Assembly: GCA_963921195.1 (NCBI GenBank) | Contig: OY992540.1 | Span: 13,585,136 to 13,649,135 of the forward strand | DNA: 64,000 nt | Reading direction: 5' to 3' | DNA from: Pegoplata infirma | Lineage: Eukaryota; Arthropoda; Insecta; Diptera; Anthomyiidae | Shown: positions 22,596-33,764 of the stretch, in pieces | Layout: each line of letters starts with the position of its first letter | Numbering within the stretch: the first letter of the stretch is position 1 | Position numbers and translations under genes: made by a program | Notes under the pieces: model-generated | What the model was told of the DNA's origin: nothing | The model's input: the letters and a program-made list of their open reading frames with translations, nothing else | Databases searched by the model: none

Positions 22596-23889
22596 AAATT
22601 TTCTTTTAAAAGAAATTAACCGTATAACCGAATTTATTGGCATTTCAGGCCCCTTAGGTCGAGGGTCCTGTGCACGTGCCTAGTGTGCCCTAATAATTAA
22701 AACGGTACTGCCCAGATGTAAAAGTTCAGTTTGATATACAGCTATTGTGAAGCTATTTCCTTATAGATGTCTTAGAGAAATTTTCACACTCTTAAAACAA
22801 ACATTCATTGATGACAATGTTAGGACATGTCCCCAAGAACTACCTATTATATGTCAGAATCTGAAGGCATTTCCTCATGGAAGCACAGTGCAAATTCCCC
22901 AATGACACATTTAAAAAACTTATTAAATTTATATTTTTTTAAAGACCATGAAAAAATCAAGAAAACGTTACCGAAGAAAAAAAAATCTGGGAAACAATTA
23001 AAATCACGATCACGCACGAACTTTTTTGTGTTACTCACGCTCACGCACGCTCACGTGAGTAGAAAAAAAAATTACTCACGAATCACGTGATTCATGCGTG
23101 ATTCACGTGATTCACGTTAATCACGTGATTGGTGCCCATCTCTAGTATATATATCTCCATATAAACTACCCCAACGATTATTCATTTTTGACAATAACGA
23201 ACTTAACGAAGCCGAATTCTGTCCGGACCGATACACCTTTGGATAGGCCTTCAAAAAACCTTTCGATCAGTATAAAATGTTCATATAGTTTATTTTTTTA
23301 AAGAAATGGGAAAAATCCTCAAAAAACTAAAAACATGTTGTTTTACCTACCTCCTCCCCTTAAAAAAACAGGTAACTCTTATTTTGCTCCCCTCTTTCAT
23401 AAATGCAAGTTTCAGGTCAATCGGTGCCCTGTAAAAGACCTTCCTTGTAAGAAGAAAATTAAGGTTTTAATGGTCCAAAAATGCATTTTCGTCATTTATT
23501 ATCTTGTTTTTGGTAATCAAAATATTTAAAGTCGATGTTGTCAATGATTTTTTTAAGATGAAAAAAAAAGTTGGAACTTTATTGAGGTAAAATTACACAA
23601 AAATTGCGCAAAAAATATCATTATCCAAAAATTATCCAAGTATTTTGAAATTGTCCCTCCATTAGATAATTATCCAGAAAGTGGCAACACTGGTGTGTTC
23701 TTAAGTATTTTCCTAAATGAGTGTGGCATCACTATTTTTTTTCAGTGATACCAGATTTCATTAACGACGTATTCTTAAAGTGATGCCAACTTTTTCTTTC
23801 TTTTTAAATTGCTGGAAATGGTAAAAACGCTCAGTTAGTTTGGACTTATTTTACCGTATAATTTCTATCAAAATTAAATTAACAAAATA

Positions 23890-24300
23890 AACTGACAAGG
23901 AAAGTATCTTAACCCTTATGCACCGATTTGCCTGAAACTTAAAGTATATATAAATGAGACGATTTTAAGGTTGGGTCTCGGCTTACCGGCCATATCAGTA
24001 TTTAAAAATTTCGTTGTCCCCTTATGAAACAATGTGGACCTTCGGAAAAATTTCGATAACTCCCAAACTAACAGGAATATCGTTTAGAGCAAAAATACGT
24101 GTCGATTTAAACTTAATAAAGATTATTTCGTATTCATATGGAGATCTTCAAATAAATACCCCAAAATTTACACATTTTCATGAAAAAATATTTAACCAAG
24201 CCAAATTTTTACAATGTTATGCGTTGGATAGACATTGAAAAAAACTTTCTTCTCATATGAAAACATCATATAGTTTCTTTAAAAGAAATGGCTGAAAAAT
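23890..24300 (+). repeat. Dispersed repeat related to 20885-21158 and 23145-23340
   Basis: Matches include CCGATTTGCCTGAAACTT, AACTAACAGGAATATCG, AAAATACGTGTCGATTTAA and AAAGAAATGG. It gives the uninterrupted order of the sequence that is split by the hAT element at 21159. Flanking GTGATGCCAAC/CAGTGATACCAG words around 23735-23790 look hAT-end-like but are not paired. Confidence 0.6.
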
Positions 24301-24429
24301 TAAAAAAACGATTTTTTCACAATTTTTTGACCCATTTTTCCCCGATATTACCGATAAGCCGAGACACCCCAACCATTGCGTCTATGGTTCTCTTCTCTAT
24401 TATTTTACTTCCCTTGTGAGTAGGATACA

Positions 24430-25585
24430 AATACCTACACAGATTTTTTTTTAAATTTTCTGTAGGAAACTACCATAATTTTTGTTTGCGTGTATAATAG
24501 TAGTGTTCCATTTATAAAACTGCCAATTTAATTAGACGCCATTTTGTTTGTAAAATAATTATCAATTTATATTTAATGATTTAAACAAAATATGAGAAAT
24601 CAATATAAAAATCACGTTTTTTATGTTTAAACATTTTTTAATCGTTAATTTTGGTATTTTTTCACCAAAAAAAACTTGTATATTATTTATTTAACATATA
24701 TCTGTTAATAAGTTGTTAAACCATTTACTAATTTATTATTTTCTTTTATATAAATTTGCAAATAATTTGTTAATAAATGTTAGATTGTGCGCATTTTGAT
24801 TGTTACTTTTAAAATAACAAACAAATGCTTTGAATTTTAAAAAATTATAAAGATCATCGCAAAAATAAAAGTTACCTAAGTTCTAATTAACTAAGTGTGT
24901 TTAATTAGTAGGTCAAGATTTTAATTTTTTGTTTTGATTATAATATTGCAGAATCCAGAAATGAAATCTATTTTATTTGCAATTAAAATGTATTACAAAA
25001 TATATATTACAAACAAAATAAAGAATTTTTGGTTGAATGCCTGCCTACGGCACAAATGTTTGACTAATTTTTTGTCCCAATATCTAATTGATAACACCAG
25101 TTGTACGTTTCCCATGGTTTAAGCAAACCGCGGACAAAACAAAGAAATACGGCACAAATGTTTGCCAAATTTTTTGCCCCAATATCTAATTGATAACACC
25201 AGTTGTACGTTTGCCAACGTTGGCAAACCGCGGGCAAAACAAAAAAGTACTAACACAACATCTAAGTGATTACGACAGTCATAAAATAAATGTCATAAAA
25301 TGCTTAAAAATTTGAAGATTTTCTAAAAATTTTTTTTTGATTAAAAAAGGTGATTTATTTAAAATTTGTTTAGAAATTTTTTTTTTTTGACAAAATTGGA
25401 TTTTTTTTGAAAATTTAAAAAATTTAAGTTTACAAAAATTTATAACCAGCCCAGTGACATGTCACAAGTGAAGTATCAAGGCTTGAAACATTTCCTCACA
25501 AAGATGACAGATTTTTATATTAAAGGTGTGAGGTCTTTGATAGGTCACAGAGGGGTAGTTCTATGATGTGTTATGAGACATGTCA
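24430..25585. other. Unclassified interval with a 102-bp tandem duplication
   Basis: TACGGCACAAATGTTTG begins at 25046 and again at 25148, followed each time by CCAATATCTAATTGATAACA and CAAACCGCGG; two units end near 25250. The rest is AT-rich and unassigned, with CCCAGTGACATGTCAC at 25449. Confidence 0.55.
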
Positions 25586-25987
25586 CTACTCAAAAAAAAA
25601 AACTTGTTAAATTACAAGAAAAACCTGTAACTTTTTTTTTTTGTTTTCTACCTCCAATTTTACAAAAATTCCTACACTCAAAAAAATAACTTAGTCAAAA
25701 TATTAGTAAAAGGTGTTGTAATTTACTTCAACCAAACTTTAGCAAAAAAAATTGTAAAAATTTTACTTTTACAGTTTTTTTGGCAATTTACTATTGGTAA
25801 AATACCAAAATTTTTTGGTATTTTTACTATATTTTCTTGCTAGTTTTTTTTTTTATTTTACTATAATTTTAGCAAAAATATTAGTATTTTCCTTAAAGAA
25901 ATGGTAATACTTTTTATTTTTATTTTTTCTTAGTTTAAAAAAAAAAAATTGTTTCAATTGTTCTAGTGTGAAAAAAAATCATTGCAG

Positions 25988-26055
25988 ATTGATGATGCTG
26001 CCAACACCATAGCAAAGTAGCCATCCATCAACTGCATGTGCGCTCAAAAATAGAC
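25988..26055 (+). pseudogene. Second, decayed copy of the H1-derived segment
   Basis: GATGCTGCCAACACCATAGC, then GCCATCCATCAACTG and GTGCGCTCAAAAATAGAC follow the same order as GATGCTGCCACCATCAAGCC, ACCATCCAACAACTG and GTGCTCAAAAACAGAC at 26537-26636, with the middle deleted. It shows an internal duplication of the captured unit within the MITE. Confidence 0.6.
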
Positions 26056-26479
26056 TACACAATTTTTAGTGTTTTTTACCATATTTTTTGCTAATTTTAC
26101 CATATTTTTTGCTAATTTTATATGAAAATTTTTTTAAATTTGCCACCTAAATTGTTAATAAAAAGTTGATAATTTTGAAAAATTATTTTTTTAAAATTTT
26201 AACACATAGTTAGATATCTAATCTTCAATATCCAAAAGTTTTTTTTTTATTTTTTTTTTAAATACATGTGAAAAAAATTAAAAATTCGAAAAAAAATTGT
26301 TAATTTTTTACAAATTTTACCTGAAAATGTAAGAAATTTCTTGTGTAGACTACTACGCAAATCTCATTTGTTCTACTTAAGCTAAAAAATGACGCAAAAA
26401 AAATAAAAAAAGTGAAGTGTTGTTCTTTAAATTTTTTGTTTAAAGTGTTTAAGTGAAAAAAAAAATCATTTTGGATTTT

Positions 26480-26628
26480 GATGTTGTTGGAAGTCCAGTT
26501 ACTGCAACTACAGCTGCTGAGAAGAAGGCAAAAGAAGATGCTGCCACCATCAAGCCGAAGAAACCATCCAACAACTGAAGTAATAGTTGATGCTGCTATT
26601 ACTACATTTAAAGAATGTGGTGCTCAAA
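26480..26628 (+). pseudogene. Captured histone H1 fragment (N-terminal tail and start of globular domain)
   Basis: One frame (26480-26578) reads a lysine/alanine-rich tail that includes AAEKKAKEDAATIKPKKP and then stops. The next frame from 26565 reads HPTTEVIVDAAITTFKECG. In linker histone H1 a K/A-rich tail is followed by HP-T--MVDA-I--LKERGG at the start of the winged-helix domain, the same order and spacing. One frameshift separates the two parts and the rest of the domain is absent. Upstream (26340-26478) is an A-rich leader-like stretch shared with other MITEs. The fragment has no function as a protein. The H1 call is from recognition, not a search. Confidence 0.75.
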
Positions 26629-27482
26629 AACAGACAAAAATTTTTTTAGTATATTCACCAAATTTTAAATCAACTACTAAGTAATCAGAGAAAAAAAATT
26701 ACTAAATAAAACAGTTTTTTTTTACCAAATTACAAATTTTTTTATCTATTTCAATTCTACCATTTTTTTTTGGTAATTTTACCATATTTTTTGATAATTT
26801 TACAAGGTTGATTTTTTACAAAAATAAAATGGTATTCTTGTAATTTTACCATTTTTTTCCTAATTTTTTGATTAGCAAAATGGTTTTGCTAATATTACCA
26901 AAATTTTTGCAACGTCCAAAACTACAGTTTTTTTTGCTAATTTTAACCATTTTTTTTGCTAGTTTTACAATATTTTTTTTTTGAGTGTAGTAATTTTACA
27001 AGATTTTTAACAATAATTTTGTATTTTACCAATAAAATTGTAAATTTTCATTTAAATATCGTAATTTTACTACATTTTTTGCTACCTCCTATTTTACGAG
27101 AATTCCTAGTAATTTTACAAGCTTTTTACCAATAATTTTGTAATTTTACAAGCTTTTTACCAATAAAATTGTAAATTTATAGTTTTTTGGCGCAATTAAA
27201 ATTACAAGGAATTCTCGTGAATTTACAAATTTTTTTTTGTAAAATTATTTTGAAAATTTGTAAAAAAAATCGAATTGTTAAAAAACAAGGAAAACTGTCA
27301 AATATTGGAAAACGGGATAACGAGAGTTTTCCTAGTAATTTGACAAAGTCTTTTTGTGTGTATTTAACTGGTACTGGCTGTGTTCCTGAGGGACAGATCC
27401 AGTACAATTGATGTAGCCTTAGTTGCGACATTTCCTCGCAAAAGCGACATTTGTTTTGGCTGGGTATTTATTTGTTAAACAA

Positions 27483-28273
27483 CCCGAGTAAAAAAGATTA
27501 TATATGTTTATATTTAATTATATAAAGACATCATATATATTCATATAGAATTTGATGCGAAAAATGAGTCGATAAAACCATATAAAGTTGAATTAAATTT
27601 GATATAATTTGATGTGATTTTAATATAATTTTATATGATTTGATGCGAAAATTGGCCCCTTTTTTAGAAAAATTTATGCAATTACATATAATTAAATAAA
27701 AAAAAATCCAAAAAAAAAAAAAATTTTTAATAAAAAAAAACCCAAAAAAAAATTTATATTAAATTATACATAAAGAACTTAGATTTTTTTTTATTAATTT
27801 TGCATTATATATAATAACATATAAAATTTAAAAAAAATGTTTAAGGTTTAGTTTTGGAACTTCAAAAAAAAAAAAATTTCTGGACTTAGAAAAATTTTCA
27901 AAAGTTATATCAAATTAAATATAAAGGACTTAGATTTCTTTTTTAATTTTACTCATATAAGATTACATATGATTCAGAAAAAAGTTGCATAAAGTTTTAT
28001 ATAAAATGTCTTCAAATATTTTGTTATATTAAATTATATAAAACAAACATACAAATTTTTATATTTCATATGTAATTATATAAACTCACTCTAATCATAT
28101 GTTATTATGTATAACTTAACATTTTCTTTTATATAATTTTATATAAGAAAAAGATACGAAGTGTAAATATATATAATCTTATATGATAGCAAAACAATTT
28201 ACGTATAAATTTATGAAATAATATATGTTTATATAAAAATAAGTAAAATTATATATAATCTTTTTTACTCGGG
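27483..28273. mobile_element. AT-rich fold-back MITE, CCCGAGTAAAAAAG family
   Basis: CCCGAGTAAAAAAGATTATA and its inverse at the right; the body is TATATAA-rich and largely self-complementary. The flanks read AA rather than TA, so the duplication is decayed or the edge has shifted. Same family as 4216-4757. Confidence 0.75.
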
Positions 28274-28299
28274 AAATCAAAATTAAATAATTTACATCA

Positions 28300-29352
28300 C
28301 ACTGAAAAAAAGACATAACTAAAATTAAGGAAAAAATGTCTTTAAAAATTTATCATGAATTTTCCTAAAATTTAGTTAAATTTAACTAAAAAATGAGAAA
28401 TTTTCTTAACTATGAGGAAAAAAGTTTTTACTTATAATTAGTTCATAGTTTTCTTTAAATGGAATATTTTAATATTAGGAAAAAAATTCTTAATGCCAAA
28501 GAAATTTTCCACCACATCTAAGAAACGTATCTTTATTTTTAAGACATATTTCTTAAAAAACAATTTAGTTCAAGTTTAGTTAAAATTTACTAAAAAAAAC
28601 ATCATCGTATTTCTCTTCTTTAAATTGAGGAAGTGTACTTCTTAGAATTAAGTAAATAACTTCTGAGAATTTAGTAAATAACTTCATAGAATTTAGTTAA
28701 AAATTAAAAATGGCGATATCTCGAAAACTAAGCGAGATAGAGCGAAACGGATGAAATTTTCAAAAGAAGAATGAAGAAAAATATGGAATAGCCTAGCTCT
28801 ACATATCTGTCGGGGTCTCAAGACCCTAATTTTAGATTAAAATTTGAAATTCTCGAGATTTTATATATGCATATATCTCGGTAAATAGCTCTTGACTCGT
28901 AGAACACTTCCGCAAAATACCCGAAAGCCCTCCGATTAATAGTTTTTGAGTTATCCAGTTTTTAAAATTCTCAAGACCCTATCAGACTCCTTATTACCGT
29001 ATCTCAAAAACTAAGCAAGGTAGAGCGAAATGGACACAAATTTTGGATCAACATCTATGGGACCCTCAAAGGACCCAACGGGGTCTCGAGTTAACAGGGG
29101 CTGGACCCATGGGGACCGAACCCATGGGCCAGGGTCTAGACCCAATCTAGTTCTAAAATGTGAATGAACTAAAGTGTAATATAATTTTTCCCATTTTCTA
29201 GTTAAAATTGGCTTAAAATTAATTAACTTTGTTTTCCTTATTTTTGGGAAAATTATGAACTAAAATCAAGAAAAATCTTTGGAGACAAATCATTTTCTCT
29301 TTTTCTCAAAATCTAGTTAATTTTCCCAGATTTTAGTTCACTTTTTTGAGTG
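28300..29352. mobile_element. TA-type MITE (E/F interior), 'CGAAAACTAAGC' core
   Basis: Left CACTGAAAAAAAGACATAAC, right GTTCACTTTTTTGAGTG, both continuing inward as inverse AACTAAAATTAAGG-like sequence. The flanking dinucleotide is CA on both sides instead of TA. The centre (28700-29165) contains two related blocks (ATATCTCGAAAACTAAGC and GTATCTCAAAAACTAAGC) plus GGTCT/GACCC-rich stretches. The same centre occurs at 52440-52930 and, inverted, at 59580-60060. Confidence 0.7.
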
Positions 29353-29354
29353 CA

Positions 29355-30039
29355 ATTAAATTTTTCAATATTTTTAATAATTTTTATTATTTTTATAGAC
29401 CATTCTAAAAATTGATGGCGTCATTATTGATATTTTTTCATTCAATTGTTATTACGAGTAATATAGTTTTTTTTTGCGATTTACCTAAATTATAAAAATA
29501 ATAGCAAATTGTTTATTTTGCCTAAAAATAAAGAAAATAATTAAATAAAACACGATTACCTCTTTATCATTTCTTGACAACTAGCATTTTTGAAGGTATT
29601 ATAATTCTTTAAATGAATTTACTTCTGTAAGGCAAACTTTTGATTTGTTATACATATTAGGTGCGTTTTATGAAAATTTAAATTTTAATGCATCATAATA
29701 AATCTGAAAATTTGTTTTGTTTAAACAGAAAAAGTCTTAAAATTCATAAATCCATAAAAATATTTTGCATTATATCATGATTTGATGTTAATTAATCTGG
29801 ATTTTATGTTAATCAAGTTTGAATATGACTTATATTTCGTCAAATTTCAATTGCATTGTTTTCAAATTTCAATTTTTATCTAATTTCAAAATTTTTAAAA
29901 TTTAAAAAGAACTTTAAAATACATGTTTTTACGTCTAAAATGTGGTCTTAAAATGGGGCATTTAAAATTTATGTTTTATCTTATTGTTAGTCCTTTTTCC
30001 GAAATTTCTTTTGACGCTTTTTGCTTTCACTTAGGCCCC
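29355..30039. other. Unclassified AT-rich interval
   Basis: No element ends, frames or repeats were recognised. Confidence 0.5.
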
Positions 30040-30041
30040 TA

Positions 30042-30187
30042 TGACACTAGCTTTTTTTTGTATTAGATTGATATTGACAGAAATGTAAATCACATTAGAG
30101 CACGGCATTACCGACCCCGGTAATGCTGTTCTCTAATGTGATTAGCATGCCGTCAATTTCAATTTAATACAAAAAAAGCTAGTGTCA
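30042..30187. mobile_element. 146-bp hairpin MITE, TGACACTAGC ends
   Basis: TGACACTAGCTTTTTTTTGT at the left is mirrored at the right; TA flanks both ends (30040-30041, 30188-30189). The stem continues (ATTAGATTGATATTGACAG; TAATCACATTAGAG-type sequence) to a GGTAATG-centred turn, so the whole element folds into one hairpin. Confidence 0.85.
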
Positions 30188-30552
30188 TATACCCTTTACG
30201 TCGTCAACTCTTTTTTTTATTGTTTGATTTTTTTTGAAAGATATCTCCTCCAAGCTCTAAATTTCTTATTTAAAGTAGTATGCTGGTGCTAAATGGTACA
30301 GATAATTGCCAAAAACAAAATCAAATAAAATTAATTATATCAAAAGTTTTTATTGGTTATAAATTTGATTTAATATTTTGGTTAAAATATAGACTGATTT
30401 TATTTGTGGTAGTCTTTCTTGTGATGTTTGTTTTTAAAAATAATTTTGTTTTTGTTTGTAGTGTTGCCAGGTCTTTTTTAAAAAAAACTATAAAAATAGT
30501 TTTAATTTTTGTTATACACAAAATTATTTTTGTTCTATGTCCCGAGTACATT

Positions 30553-31009
30553 TTAATACCCTGAAGTTATAGTATGGGTGTATACTTACATTGTCATTCC
30601 GTCAGTAACACATCAATATCAGTCGGTCATAAAAAATATATATTATTGATCTATGATCGATCCTAAGTCCGTCCAGTTCCTTATTTCGGCGTGAAAATGT
30701 ATTTACATAATAATAATATATAATACATAAGTAAAAAATCAAAAGAAATAAATTTGCCAACATTTATCGCGACGGGAAGGAGCCCTCAATGTCGCCCGCC
30801 TAGCCACACTCCTGTCTACACCCCCCCCCCCCCCCCCACCAAAAAAATGGCCCTTACATTATTTTATGCTTTTCATACATTTTGGCATAAATGAATTTAA
30901 CACTCTCACTTGTTTTTATACTTTCCACTTACAAGGGAGGTCTTTCAATGGGCACCTCCCTGTTGTCCTGATACTTACATATGTGATCGAGGGGGAATCA
31001 AATTAAGCT
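30553..31009 (+). mobile_element. DINE-like fragment with a poly-C run
   Basis: GTCATTCCGTCAGTAACACATC and TTGATCTATGATCGATCC (shortened here) follow family-1 order; AACATTTATCGCGACGGGAA and CTTACAAGGGAGGTCTTTC match sequences near 20755 and 20885. A run of about 19 C lies at 30820-30838. No 3' hairpin remains. Confidence 0.5.
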
Positions 31010-32443
31010 GTAAATTTTCATATTTTTTTGATGACCCGTTCAAAAGATATCGAATTTTTAAAAATTGGTAGTTTGCTCCTTTACTCAAACTTCTTTTACT
31101 CATAACTTCTTCAATAATGGTCCAAATTTCAAAATTTTTTTCTCAAAATTTTTGTTTTTTTGCGTACTTTCTAAAAAAAATCCAAAAAAATTCTTCAAAG
31201 CATTCTAGTATGCGATTTTTAAGTTTTTAAATTTAAATCTCATTTTTGAAAATGTTTGTACTCTTCTATTTTTTTTTTAATTTTTTTGTGTAAAACTTCT
31301 ATCGATTCTACAAATTTTTTGCCCAGGAGGATCGTGGGATAACGATTATTACTATTTTTTAAAATTTTTTGAAAAAAAATTATTCTAATTTTCCAATCCT
31401 AAAATCATTTCTACTGCTCCAATATTGCGTCATAGAGAGGTCATTTATAAGACCGACCCCCATTAATTTTTACGTCTTAACATTTCTTTGGAACAAACTA
31501 ATACCCTATCTCCAATTTTTAAGGGGGCTCCCACACAAAACGACATTTTTTTAAATTTTCTCCAACCGCTCTAAATGCCCTAATAGTGGCCTTAGAGCAA
31601 CAAAATGTATGACCGACCCACAATATTTTTTTAGTCCAAACATTTTCTCAGAACACACCTACCCTCTATCTTTAACCGTTAAGGGGGTCCCCACACAATT
31701 TTTTTTGATTTTTTGTAAATTTGTTTTATTTAATCAGCTTCTACCGATCCAATGGTGCGTCCGAGAGGGGTCATTAGTGAGACTGACCCCCATTTATTTT
31801 TACCCTACAACATTTTTTTAAAACATACCTATGCCCTATCTCCATTTTTATAAAATTTGCTCCAACTGTTATTTGTATGGGAGCCTACTTAGGGAGTGGA
31901 GATAGGGCGTAGGTATGTTTTAAAAAAATGTAGTAGGGTAAAAATAAATGGAGGTCGGTCTCACTAATGACCCCTCTCGGACGCACCATTGGACCGATAG
32001 ACGCTGATTAAATAAAACAAATTTACAAAAAATAAAAAAAATTGTATGGGGACCGCCTTAATAGTTAAAGATAGGGGGTAGGTGTGTTCAGAGAAAATGT
32101 TTGGACTAAAAAATATTGTGAGTCGGTCATACATTTTGTTGCTCTAAGGGCACTATTAGGGCAGTTAGAGCGGTTAGAGCAAATTTTAAAAAATGTCGTT
32201 TTGTGTAGGAGCCCCCTTAGAAATTGGAGATAGGGTATTAGTTTGTTCCAAAGAAATGTTAATACGTAAAAATTAATGGAGGTCGGTCTTATAAATTACC
32301 TCTCTATGACGCAATATTGGAGCAGTAGAAATGATTTTAAGATTGAAAAATTACAATAAATTTTTTTCAAAAATTTTTAAAAAATAGTAATAATCGTTAT
32401 CCCAATATCCTCCTGGGCAAAAAATTTGTGGAATCGATAGAAG
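31010..32443. mobile_element. Palindromic element, long variant (copy 3)
   Basis: From TGATGACCCGTTCAAAAGAT it follows 10367-11583, then the extra middle section as at 17329-18187, turns near 31865, and returns in inverse to AATCGATAGAAG. Both outer ends (the GGGGCATTCC arms) are missing. It is embedded in DINE-like fragments. Confidence 0.75.
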
Positions 32444-32446
32444 TAG

Positions 32447-32528
32447 AGGTCCCAGACCGATATTTCGATGAGTTACAAACGGAATGACAAACTTATATAT
32501 ACCCTCTATGACTAAGTGGAGGGTATAA
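32447..32528 (-). mobile_element. DINE-1-like family 1, 5' end fragment
   Basis: On the minus strand: TTATACCCTCCACTTAGTCA, GTCATTCCGTTTGTAACTCA (shared words) and ATATCGGTCTGGGACC, as at the start of the copy at 1311. Only the first 80 bp are present. Confidence 0.75.
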
Positions 32529-32574
32529 AAATGGAAATAGTTTGTTGGCAAAAGCTGGCAACCCTGTTGTTGTT

Positions 32575-32847
32575 TACCACTTTTCAGTTATCAATTATAA
32601 AACTAAAACAAACACCAACAAAAAGCCCCATCAAAAACAAGTCAATAAAACTAAATTATAATACACGTGTCAGAGTTTTGTGTTTGTTCTTTTTTTTCTA
32701 ACTCCTCTAAACGTAAAAAAGTGTTTACTTTAAAATTGTTGTTGCAAATTGAAAACAAGTTTAAATTGTTAAAAAAATAAATTAAATAAATTAAAAAAAT
32801 ATATATATTTTTTGACGTGTTTGAGCTGCTCTTAAAATAGAGCAATA
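32575..32847. other. Unclassified interval
   Basis: Somewhat less repetitive than its surroundings, but no open frame, promoter pair or splice structure is convincing. Confidence 0.4.
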
Positions 32848-33517
32848 CACTAAAGGAAAACATTTTGTTATATTAATGAAAAGTTTCATCAATATGGTGA
32901 AAATGTTTTTTTGGTATGAGTGATCGAATTTAATGTCTTCAAAATTTTATTATTTATTTATACAATATGTTGTCATTTTGATTACTAGTCATATATAACG
33001 AAACACAATGAATCAATACGTAATATGTATGAACATTTTCGTCAATATGATGAACATTTTCATAAAAAAAAATTAAAAAACATTTTTAAACGTTACAAAA
33101 AAATGGGCATTGATCCCCTCAGAACATTTTTACTAAAAACTTGTTAATTTAAACATTTTATCATATTAATAAAAAGTTACATCAATATGGTGAAAAATTT
33201 TTTTTTTAATTTTTGCCCAATATTTTATTGGCAAAAGTGATCAATTATGATCGAATTTATTGTCTTCAAAATTTTATTACATTTATACAATATGTTGTCA
33301 TTTTGATTACTAGCACATTGGATGAAATATAACGAAATAATTCGTAATATTTATGAAAATTTTCGTCAATATGATGAAAATTTTCATAAAAAATTAAAAA
33401 AAAAAAACATTTTTAAACGTTAGCAAAAAAGGGCATGATTCCCCAGAACATTTTACTAAAAACTTATACTAATTGTTAGATTTTTTTATTGATTTTCTAA
33501 CACATTTTTTTTCAGTG
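32848..33517. mobile_element. TA-flanked MITE with an internal 292-bp tandem duplication
   Basis: CACTAAAGGAAAACATTTT and the inverse of TTTTTTTTCAGTG form the ends; TA at 32846-32847 and 33518-33519. CATCAATATGGTGAAAA at 32888 recurs at 33180, and the following GATCGAATTTA, CAATATGTTGTCATTTTGAT and CGTCAATATGATGAA blocks are all repeated in order. A related piece is near 45745-45800. Confidence 0.7.
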
Positions 33518-33764
33518 TAACAGGTTAACAGTAATGGTAGTTTCTGAAGATTAAGTAAACGATATTTTTTTTATTCACAATTGTTGTTAAATTTTAAAAA
33601 CAAAGTCTGTCTGGTTTTTACTTTATTATTGATAAAATATATTTAAAATTGTTGTTGCTGTAGGTCAACGATATTTAAAAAGTAATTTGTATTTTTTTTT
33701 TTGTTTTTTTTTTATAACTACACCACTTCCAAATTTATTTCAAAACAAAAGAAAGTATATTTCA

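Larger units (their letters stand above)
21159..23144. mobile_element. hAT-type element, TAGAGATGGGC family, 1986 bp
   Basis: TAGAGATGGGATCGTGAGTG at the left and GGTGCCCATCTCTA at the right are flanked by an exact 8-bp duplication GTATATAT (21151-21158, 23145-23152). TCACGCACGCTCACG-rich arms occupy the outer 150-200 bp. The centre (about 21360-22970) holds a palindromic minisatellite and a small MITE. No transposase recognised. Confidence 0.85.
20885..23455. repeat. Inverted arms split by a later hAT insertion
   Basis: CAAGGAAGGTCTTTCACAGG (about 20885) is mirrored by CTGTAAAAGACCTTCCTTG (about 23437-23455), with further matching on the inner side (CCTGAAACTTG / CAAGTTTCAGG). A direct relative is at 23890-24300 and a short piece at 30925-30990. 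The arms are parts of the same large element, now separated by 21159-23144. Confidence 0.65.
19996..23692. mobile_element. Large hAT-ended composite element, CAGTGTTGCCAC ends
   Basis: CAGTGTTGCCAC at the left and GTGGCAACACTG at the right are perfect inverse ends, with an 8-bp TSD that matches at 7 of 8 positions (GTGTGTTT at 19988-19995, GTGTGTTC at 23693-23700). Inside are a DINE-like fragment, inverted arms (20885 and 23455) and a complete hAT element (21159-23144). No transposase frame was found. Confidence 0.75.
25675..26987. mobile_element. TA-targeting MITE with CACTCAAAA ends carrying a histone H1 fragment
   Basis: CACTCAAAAAAATAACTT at the left, TTTTTTTTGAGTG at the right, TA on both sides (25673-25674, 26988-26989). 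The interior has AAAATTACTAGCAAAA-like arms and, near 26340-26640, a 5' leader plus start of a histone H1 coding sequence; a shorter decayed duplicate of that unit lies at 25970-26060. The 1313-bp element is non-autonomous, and its TA target points to a Tc1/mariner-type source. Confidence 0.8.
25589..27360. mobile_element. TA-flanked MITE that hosts an inserted MITE
   Basis: The left end CTCAAAAAAAAAAACTTGTT is matched by the inverse of TTTGACAAAGTCTTTTTGTG at the right, with TA flanks (25587-25588, 27361-27362). The host interior TACCTCC...ATTTTAC is interrupted at a TA by the 25675-26987 element. The host's unbroken version of that target (CTCCTATTTTACGAGAATTC) recurs near 27086 and, outside, near 47315 and 49178. 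Confidence 0.65.
30459..32574. mobile_element. Possible hAT-ended composite, TAGTGTTGCCAG ends
   Basis: TAGTGTTGCCAGGTCTTTT at the left and AAAAGCTGGCAACCCTG at the right are approximate inverses, similar to the ends at 19996/23692. Flanks are T/G-rich (TTTGTTTG and TTGTTGTT) and do not form a clean duplication. Between them lie DINE-like fragments and a palindromic element. Tentative. Confidence 0.4.

Noticed and set aside
26478..26684. 68-residue frame taken as a gene
   Set aside because: Only its second half matches H1; the first half is out of frame with the H1-like tail, and it lies in a MITE. Reported as a pseudogene fragment instead.
32575..32847. Possible host gene 5' region
   Set aside because: It has fewer repeats, but there is no initiator, open frame or splice pattern that can be supported.
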